A DNA stretch of 43,932 nt from Nitrosomonas ureae (lineage in GTDB: Bacteria > Pseudomonadota > Gammaproteobacteria > Burkholderiales > Nitrosomonadaceae). Below, one piece after another: positions 38,612-43,932 of this stretch. Under the pieces are notes generated by a model that was given only the letters and a program-made list of their open reading frames with translations, ran no database searches and was not told the DNA's origin. The first letter of the stretch is position 1; every line of letters begins with the position of its first letter. The position numbers and the translations under genes were made by a program. The stretch is from NCBI RefSeq assembly GCF_900108305.1, contig NZ_FNUX01000026.1, positions 1-43,932 on the forward strand, read 5' to 3'.

Positions 38612-40147
38612 ATGCCATCGCCTTTTATTTCCAGTGAGATTACTCACGTTGATCCAGCCAATGATACGATTGACTCACTATTGAGCATTTCTCGTTGGGC
38701 AAGCACAACGATTTCATATAGTTTTCCAATTAGCAATAATCCATTATTTTGGTCGTCGCTTGCGGGAGGATATGGTTTTCAATTTGGTGATGGTGAGCCA
38801 TGGAATAGCGCTTTCGTCCCGCTCACCACAGCAGATCAAACCAATTTTGTAAGAGCGTTACAGCAATGGGCCAACGTTGCTAATCTGAATTTTGTACAAG
38901 TGGCGGAAACAGCCAGTGAAGTGGGGGATATACGTGCAGCCTATACTGAAGATCCGGATGAATCAACCCTTGCTTGGACTTATCTTCCCAGTCCCAGTAC
39001 GCCAGCAGGTGATATTTGGATTAACACGAAAGGCCTTCTTCGTTTTCAGGATTGGAATCCAGGTAGCATTTCTTTTGAAACCATCTTACATGAGCTTGGC
39101 CATGCTTTGGGTCTCGAACATCCATTTGCGGATCCCAATAATCCATCAAAAGTTGCATTGCCGAGAGAACTGGATAACACCCGACATACCATCATGAGCT
39201 ATACCTACTCAAATTTGGAGGGTGATGAAGGTACGGAATTTTCCTTTCATCCCACCACGCCGATGGTACTTGATATTTCTGCCATACAATTTCTGTATGG
39301 CTCTAACAATTTTTATCATACTGCTAATGATATTTACACTTATGATGACGCAAGCGCCTACCACGAAACCATCTGGGATGCAGGCGGTTCCTCCGATACC
39401 ATTCGGTATGCAGGTGCAATCCCGAGTTTGATTGATTTGAATCCGGTGAGTGCATCGCAGATAGGTCAGCCGGTATATGTGCAATCCAATGGCGTAAATA
39501 TCGGTTCGCCAATTCATAATATATGGATTGCTGATAATGTGACGATCGAGAATGCTATTGGTGGTCAAGGAAATGATATATTCATAGGTAACAGCGCCAG
39601 CAATAGCCTGGATGGAGGAGAAGGGACAGATACCGTGGTGATCGGATTCCCGCGCCATCAATTTACTTTCGGTAAATCTTCCGGCAATTACTTTATCGCG
39701 GCTAACGTCAATCCCGCTAATCAAGACATACTATTGAATATTGAGCGCGTAGAATTCGACGACATTGGACTGGCACTTGATCTAGATGGTCATGCAGGCG
39801 AGGTTGCAAAGCTGCTTGGTGCAGTATTTGGCGCTTCTAGCGTTGCCAATCAGGAATATGCCGGTATCGGCCTGACCAAAGCTGATGAAGGTTTGAGCTA
39901 CGAACAGTTAGGTGAATTTGCTATCAATGCTGCAAACCTTACTCAGCACGATGAAATTGTAACCCTGTTATGGCAAAATCTTTTCGGAATCATTCCAGCA
40001 CAAAGCGATAAATCGCCCTACATCAATATGCTCGATAATGGTGAAATATCAGTCGGTTCTTTAGCCATGCTGGCCGCAGACAGTGAAGTGAATGCGCAAA
40101 ACATTCATTTAACTGAACTCATGCAAACAGGTCTTGCATACATTTAA
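38612..40147 (+). CDS. second serralysin-type metalloprotease, RTX block reduced
   Basis: The 511-aa protein is a divergent tandem copy of the preceding gene. The metzincin zinc motif is HELGHALGLEHPF (from H160) with Met-turn TIMSYTYSN (M195). In place of the GGxGxD array it has only GGQGNDIFIGNSASNSLDGG and GEGTDTV at about residues 315-343. The C-terminal module (about 387-511) matches the first protease: LDLDGHAGEVAKLLGAVFG, SVANQEYAGIGL, SLAMLAADSEVNAQNI and the ending LMQTGLAYI. No Sec signal is seen. Start ATG 38612 has no clear Shine-Dalgarno. Both active sites look intact, so this is a duplication, not a pseudogene. Confidence 0.87.
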   Translation: MPSPFISSEITHVDPANDTIDSLLSISRWASTTISYSFPISNNPLFWSSLAGGYGFQFGDGEPWNSAFVPLTTADQTNFVRALQQWANVANLNFVQVAETASEVGDIRAAYTEDPDESTLAWTYLPSPSTPAGDIWINTKGLLRFQDWNPGSISFETILHELGHALGLEHPFADPNNPSKVALPRELDNTRHTIMSYTYSNLEGDEGTEFSFHPTTPMVLDISAIQFLYGSNNFYHTANDIYTYDDASAYHETIWDAGGSSDTIRYAGAIPSLIDLNPVSASQIGQPVYVQSNGVNIGSPIHNIWIADNVTIENAIGGQGNDIFIGNSASNSLDGGEGTDTVVIGFPRHQFTFGKSSGNYFIAANVNPANQDILLNIERVEFDDIGLALDLDGHAGEVAKLLGAVFGASSVANQEYAGIGLTKADEGLSYEQLGEFAINAANLTQHDEIVTLLWQNLFGIIPAQSDKSPYINMLDNGEISVGSLAMLAADSEVNAQNIHLTELMQTGLAYI

Positions 40148-40283
40148 CCCGGTTGATTTGCAGTTGTCTTGTTATAAGCTGCCTTAACGGTGGCCTGGGT
40201 AGCGGCATCGCGCCGATTGATTCTGATTATCGAGCGCCAAACTGGAATAAACTGCGGCGAGTTTTGCGAAGCGCCAACGGAGC

Positions 40284-41453
40284 TCAAGTATTCGATCGCT
40301 CGGGACGATTAAATACAGCCAATATTTCAATGTGATGTGTGTGGGGAAACAAATCAATCAATTGAATTTCATCGATCAAAAAACCGTTTTGATTAAAAAA
40401 CCAGGCATCGCGCGCAAAAGTTTCCGGGTTACACGAGAAATAGATAATCGTTCTTAAGGCCCTAAATCCATTAAAGAATCCGTTGTGCTTTTTTAATCCC
40501 GCACGTGGTGGATCGAGTATCAGCATTTTTGCATCATTGATTCGCTGCTGCAGTTTTTTCCAGACTAATGGATCAAACAGATCGTATTTCTGAGGCATTA
40601 CCTTATCGAAATTCTTTGTTTTAAGTTGTTGAATTGCATTATCGTCAGATTCCAATGCAATTATCGAGGTGCAATTTGATTCGGCTATGATTTGAGTAAG
40701 ATTGCCTGAGCCGCAGAATAATTCTACCACCTTGCCAGAACAGGGATTATTGGCCAGTTTTTCTTTTAACCAGGACTGCATCCATGCATTCTGTGAGGTA
40801 TTACCTTGTTTGAAAGAGCGTTTCTGATTAATGAGAATTTCATTAGTTTGCATATCATCATCCAGTTCGATGAAATTCCAATTTTGATCGTCATTAATTT
40901 GCCAGTTCGTGTTGGGTAATTGCTGGATAGCTGTTTTTAATAAATTTCTGCAGGAATCATTGAGTACGATGCAATCTTTGATCGGTACGATTTGATATGA
41001 GTTTTCAGACACAAAACCCAGTTGCACGCCATCGGTTTTTACTTGGCAGCGATTGCGATAACCATAGGATTGTGGAGCAGGGTGAACAGGGTTGATAGTA
41101 AGTTGCGTGGTATCAAATCCGACTCTTTTCATCGCATATATGAAGCGATTTCTTTTTTGCTCAAGTTGACTTGTATAATCGGCAATCATCCAAGGACAAC
41201 CGGTGCAGGCATTTTTTTCCTGATTCAGGTGCGGGCATATGGGTATTTGTCTGTGTACTGAGGGTTTCAGCAGATGCAGCAGTTTTGCGTAGGCGAATTT
41301 TTTATTACCGAGGGGCTTGTTAATGACTGCAAATTCGCCGCTATCGCCCGGCCAGGTGCCATAAACAAAGTAGGACATGTTATTCTGAGCATTCTTGACA
41401 ACGCCGAGACCTTTTTGCGATAAGTGGGTAACTGTGCCAATAAATTTCATCAT
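40284..41453 (-). CDS. RlmD/RumA-like 23S rRNA (uracil-5-)-methyltransferase
   Basis: These enzymes make m5U in 23S rRNA (U1939 for E. coli RlmD). The 389-aa protein has an N-terminal TRAM-like domain, iron-sulfur cysteines C73, C83, C86 (ICPHLNQEKNACTGCPW) and C161 (IKDCIVL), the SAM motif VVELFCGSGNLTQI, LILDPPRAG, and the catalytic cysteine in YFSCNPETFARD. The end PHTHHIEILAVF is typical. The first cysteine spacing is C-x9-C-x2-C, longer than the C-x5-C-x2-C of E. coli RlmD, and the protein is shorter overall. RlmC or TrmA-like specificity cannot be excluded. ATG 41453 is followed by a second ATG at 41450. It is divergent from msrB. Confidence 0.87.
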   Translation of the reverse strand: MMKFIGTVTHLSQKGLGVVKNAQNNMSYFVYGTWPGDSGEFAVINKPLGNKKFAYAKLLHLLKPSVHRQIPICPHLNQEKNACTGCPWMIADYTSQLEQKRNRFIYAMKRVGFDTTQLTINPVHPAPQSYGYRNRCQVKTDGVQLGFVSENSYQIVPIKDCIVLNDSCRNLLKTAIQQLPNTNWQINDDQNWNFIELDDDMQTNEILINQKRSFKQGNTSQNAWMQSWLKEKLANNPCSGKVVELFCGSGNLTQIIAESNCTSIIALESDDNAIQQLKTKNFDKVMPQKYDLFDPLVWKKLQQRINDAKMLILDPPRAGLKKHNGFFNGFRALRTIIYFSCNPETFARDAWFFNQNGFLIDEIQLIDLFPHTHHIEILAVFNRPERSNT

Positions 41454-41483
41454 CAATAGGTGAGCAGAAAAGGAAAAACCACA

Positions 41484-41951
41484 ATGGCTAATCCGTATGA
41501 AAATTTTAAAAAAGACCCAGAATTACTGAAAGATGACTTAACGTCACTTCAGTATCAGGTCACGCAACACGCTGGTACCGAACCACCATTTCAGAATGAA
41601 TTCTGGAATCACATGACCGAAGGTATCTATGTGGATATTGTATCGGGTGAACCGTTGTTTGCGTCGATTCATAAATTTGATTCGGGCACCGGTTGGCCGA
41701 GTTTTTATCAACCGATAAGTGAACAGTATATCCAATTCAAAACCGATCATGAGCTTTGGACGCCGCGCACTGAAGTTCGCAGTCGATATGCGGATAGTCA
41801 TTTAGGCCATGTTTTTGAGGACGGTCCAGCACCGACTGGCCGGCGATATTGTATAAATTCCGCAGCGCTCAAATTCATTAAAAAGGAGGATTTGCAGGCG
41901 AAGGGGTATGGTAACTGGGTGGCATTATTCGAAGATGAAACATTGAAATGA
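41484..41951 (+). CDS. msrB: methionine-R-sulfoxide reductase, zinc-less single-cysteine type
   Basis: This is a 155-aa cytoplasmic MsrB without a signal peptide. The catalytic cysteine is C123 in [13 protein letters not shown], and [12 protein letters not shown] and [16 protein letters not shown] are conserved. The four zinc cysteines are all replaced: D51 and S54 in [12 protein letters not shown]100 and A103 in [14 protein letters not shown]123 is the only cysteine in the protein, so no internal resolving cysteine exists. This contrasts with the zinc-type, exported MsrB at 34059. ATG 41484 has AAAAGGAAA upstream; a longer frame from 41460 is unlikely. The NhaC gene follows after eight bases. 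Confidence 0.93.
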   Translation: MANPYENFKKDPELLKDDLTSLQYQVTQHAGTEPPFQNEFWNHMTEGIYVDIVSGEPLFASIHKFDSGTGWPSFYQPISEQYIQFKTDHELWTPRTEVRSRYADSHLGHVFEDGPAPTGRRYCINSAALKFIKKEDLQAKGYGNWVALFEDETLK

Positions 41952-41959
41952 AGTAGCCG

Positions 41960-43375
41960 ATGACTGAACAAGATGTGTCGATAGACGAGTTATCAATTGC
42001 CTGTCGGTTGCCGTCATTTTTCCATGCAGTATTTTGCTTTGCTGGGGTATTGCTGCTGATTTCACTTGGGTTGTTTGTTTGGCAAGCCAGCTTGCACGCG
42101 CTCATTTTTCTGGCATTAATCTGGGTCAGCATACAAGCGCGCGGGCTGGGCTATTCGTTTGTTGCTATCCGCCACATGATGGATGCGGGTGTTACCAAAG
42201 CGTTGCCGGCAATTTATATTTTTCTGTTGATAGGCATGGTGATTGCCAGTTTTATGCAAAGCGGCACTATTGCCAGTTTGTTATATTACGGACTGGATTG
42301 GCTTAATCCCAGCATATTCCTGGTAGCGGGATTTGTTTTGTGTAGTTTAATGTCGATTGCTACTGGCACTTCATGGGGAACTGTCGGAACTGTCGGCATA
42401 GTGTTAATTGGTATCGGTGATGCAATGAGTATTCCGTTACCCTTGGTAGCGGGGGCAATCGTTTCCGGCGCGACCTTCGGTGATAAATTGTCACCCATTT
42501 CCGATACCACTAATCTTGCTGCCATGAGTGCGGGTACCAATCTTTATCGCCATATCGGTTCGATGCTTTATACCACCGTACCAACGTTTATCATCGTTCT
42601 GATCATTTTTACTGTATGGGGCATGCAATATGGCGGAAATGCTTTGCCCGGAAATTATGTCAATGAAATTCGTGGCGCATTGGCAAGTGTTTATCAGTTG
42701 GATTTGTGGGTGACATTATTGCCTTTGTTGCTGATGCTTGGATTGAGTATTCAGCGTTATACTGCGGAAGTTAGTATGTCGTGCAGTATTCTGCTGGCGA
42801 TGTTGGTCGCTGTGGTGTATCAGGGCAGAGATGGCGTCGATGTAATCAATGCACTGTGGATAAATTCGCCGGAAACTACCGGTATTGAAAGCATCGATGC
42901 CTTGCTTGGGAGCGGTGGTATATACAGCATGGCTTGGACGTTGTTATTGTCTATCATGGCGCTGGCGCTGGGTGGCATCATGCATCATGCGGGCTTTCTC
43001 CGTGTGCTATTGCTACAAATCATTTCACGCATCCAGCGCATTAGTGCATTAATCTTTGCCACAATCGCAGCGGGATTTTTCGGCAATATGGCTATGGGTG
43101 AAGCGTATATATCGATAATTCTTAATTGTCAGTTATTTAAAGGCGCATATCAGGAGAAAGAATTAGATCATGCCGTATTGTCTCGCTCGGTGGAAGAAGG
43201 TTCTACTTTGACGACCGGATTAATTCCTTGGACCACGGCAGGTACTTTTTATGCGGTCACACTGGGAGTTCCGACGTTGGATTACGCAGGGTATGCTTTA
43301 TTGAATTTGCTGAATCCTCTTGTTTCCATTGTTATGGCGACTTTGGGGATTGGGTTGCTACAGAAAGAGCGTTAG
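41960..43375 (+). CDS. nhaC: Na+/H+ antiporter, NhaC family
   Basis: The 471-aa integral membrane protein has about 11-12 hydrophobic segments. The family signature GATFGDKLSPISDTTNLAA is intact, along with GTSWGTVGTVGIVLIGIG and SVEEGSTLTTGLIPWTTAGTFYA. Members exchange sodium (or carry malate/lactate in MleN) for protons. NhaC family members occur in ammonia oxidisers, but the ion specificity here cannot be read from sequence. It follows msrB by eight bases and probably shares its transcript. Confidence 0.92.
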   Translation: MTEQDVSIDELSIACRLPSFFHAVFCFAGVLLLISLGLFVWQASLHALIFLALIWVSIQARGLGYSFVAIRHMMDAGVTKALPAIYIFLLIGMVIASFMQSGTIASLLYYGLDWLNPSIFLVAGFVLCSLMSIATGTSWGTVGTVGIVLIGIGDAMSIPLPLVAGAIVSGATFGDKLSPISDTTNLAAMSAGTNLYRHIGSMLYTTVPTFIIVLIIFTVWGMQYGGNALPGNYVNEIRGALASVYQLDLWVTLLPLLLMLGLSIQRYTAEVSMSCSILLAMLVAVVYQGRDGVDVINALWINSPETTGIESIDALLGSGGIYSMAWTLLLSIMALALGGIMHHAGFLRVLLLQIISRIQRISALIFATIAAGFFGNMAMGEAYISIILNCQLFKGAYQEKELDHAVLSRSVEEGSTLTTGLIPWTTAGTFYAVTLGVPTLDYAGYALLNLLNPLVSIVMATLGIGLLQKER

Positions 43376-43418
43376 TATCAATACGAATAGCGCCTGTCTT
43401 GTGTCGCATTAACGGTAT

Positions 43419-43437
43419 GCTTATTCTGAAAATAAGC
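43419..43437 (+). terminator. hairpin downstream of nhaC
   Basis: GCTTATT (43419-43425), loop CTGAA, AATAAGC (43431-43437). The stem is 7 bp and AT-rich, with no T-run directly after it, so it is at best a weak terminator or 3'-end hairpin. Confidence 0.3.
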
Positions 43438-43486
43438 CCAATTCCCTAATTTACTGATTCTTTATTTCTGATGGATGTTATGAAAA

Positions 43487-43705
43487 ATGAATGAGAAAAA
43501 AGTTAACGAAAAACCTGCCGTTTCGGTCGGATTGAATATTGCAATTATTGTGGGTACTATAATTTTTCCTATTGTGGGGATAGCGATGGGATATGCCTAT
43601 TATAGAAGGGATCATCCGGATATGAAGACAGCAGGCAAGAATTGGCTAATACTCGGAATAATTATATTTTTAGTAAATATCTTATTAGTTTATGTCATGA
43701 GATAA
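43487..43705 (+). CDS. small membrane protein of unknown function
   Basis: A 72-aa protein with a basic N-terminus (MNEKKVNEKPAVSVG) and two transmembrane segments: about residues 16-38 (IAIIVGTIIFPIVGIAMGYAYY) and 52-71 (LILGIIIFLVNILLVYVM). The loop YYRRDHPDMKTAGKNW is charged and cytoplasm-like or periplasmic. I do not recognise the family; similar small proteins are often annotated as hypothetical. Codon use matches neighbours, so it is probably a real gene. It starts 111 bases after nhaC. Confidence 0.7.
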   Translation: MNEKKVNEKPAVSVGLNIAIIVGTIIFPIVGIAMGYAYYRRDHPDMKTAGKNWLILGIIIFLVNILLVYVMR

Positions 43706-43792
43706 ATTTATCAAGGATTCCAATATTCATTGGATGAAAATATTTCTGCTGATATTGGAGTAATGATGCTTATCCCTTTAGTTATTGTGAGT

Positions 43793-43824
43793 AAAGGGGA
43801 AAGGGGGAGAAGGAGGGAAAGGAA
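43793..43824 (+). repeat. 32-base polypurine tract
   Basis: All purines from 43793 to 43824, with runs of four and five G in GGGGAAAGGGGG and then GGAGGG. It may form triplex or G-quadruplex-like structure, or act as a very strong Shine-Dalgarno region for the short frames after it. Confidence 0.5.
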
Positions 43825-43848
43825 CCATGGATTATGAAAGGTAATTTT

Positions 43849-43887
43849 ATGACAAATGACTTGACTTTGAACCCCAAGGTCGACTAG
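43849..43887 (+). CDS. possible 12-codon leader ORF at the window edge
   Basis: ATG 43849 has AAAGG seven bases upstream and reads MTNDLTLNPKVD to TAG 43885. The remaining 45 bases show no gene. It could be a leader peptide of a gene beyond the window, a decayed gene start, or chance. Confidence 0.2.
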   Translation: MTNDLTLNPKVD

Positions 43888-43932
43888 CCTGAGAGGTGTA
43901 GCTAAAAGCTGGGTAGAATAATATAAGTTTTA

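Noticed and set aside
39209..39724. 171-codon minus-strand frame inside the second protease
   Set aside because: It is antisense to clearly conserved metalloprotease coding sequence and its translation looks like a shadow frame.
40153..40335. 60-codon plus-strand frame after the second protease
   Set aside because: It has no Shine-Dalgarno, no recognisable protein features, and overlaps the end of the methyltransferase gene on the other strand.

Overview
The window is a chromosomal segment of a Betaproteobacterium, most likely a member of the Nitrosomonadaceae (Nitrosomonas-like). This placement is an inference from the betaproteobacterial 16S/23S sequence, the moderate-to-low GC content and the gene neighbourhoods (rpsP-rimM-trmD-rplS, yqgE-ruvX-pyrR-pyrB-pyrC', yciB-yciI-ppiC, alr/lplT). 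Genus level is not proven from the window. Nearly all of it is housekeeping DNA with tight, often overlapping genes. I see no prophage, IS element, integron or CRISPR array.

Layout. 0.2-2.2 kb (minus): ribosome/tRNA-modification operon rpsP-rimM-trmD-rplS. 2.4-4.5 kb (plus): an orphan GlcF-like iron-sulfur protein and the ubiquinone hydroxylase coq7. 4.5-8.3 kb (plus): yqgE-ruvX-pyrR-pyrB-pyrC', in which the dihydroorotase homologue has lost its metal ligands and is probably a structural partner of the aspartate transcarbamoylase. 8.4-14.9 kb (plus): oligopeptidase A, the MlaA lipoprotein, a rubredoxin-reductase-like flavoprotein, yciB-yciI and a periplasmic parvulin. 15-21.3 kb: alr (minus), lplT (plus), then the minus-strand genes ispD-ispF-thpR and tsaB-rimI-udg, several joined by ATGA- or TTGA-type overlaps.

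21.5-28.2 kb (plus): prfB with its programmed +1 frameshift, followed by a complete rRNA operon: promoter, boxA, 16S, tRNA-Ile(GAU), tRNA-Ala(UGC), second boxA, 23S, 5S and terminator. Both large rRNAs are flanked by visible complementary processing stalks. Helix 9 of the 23S rRNA is expanded into a long AT-rich hairpin. 28.4-33.8 kb: a signal peptide peptidase (plus), then rfbB-rfbD and accA-tilS (minus).

34-43.7 kb is the most distinctive stretch. A Tat-exported MsrB and a lipoprotein MsrA form an extracytoplasmic methionine sulfoxide repair pair, overlapping a RoxA/YcfD-like cupin oxygenase. Next come two tandem serralysin-type metalloproteases that share an unusual C-terminal module, while only the first keeps a good RTX repeat block. 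A hairpin abuts the ribosome binding site of the first protease, and a short ORF behind a strong Shine-Dalgarno lies between the two. The region ends with an RlmD-like rRNA methyltransferase (minus), a second MsrB without zinc ligands and with a single cysteine, an NhaC-type antiporter, and a 72-aa membrane protein.

The best candidates for something under-described are the tandem protease pair with its shared C-terminal module and leader elements, the 23S helix-9 expansion, and the contrasting pair of MsrB enzymes.
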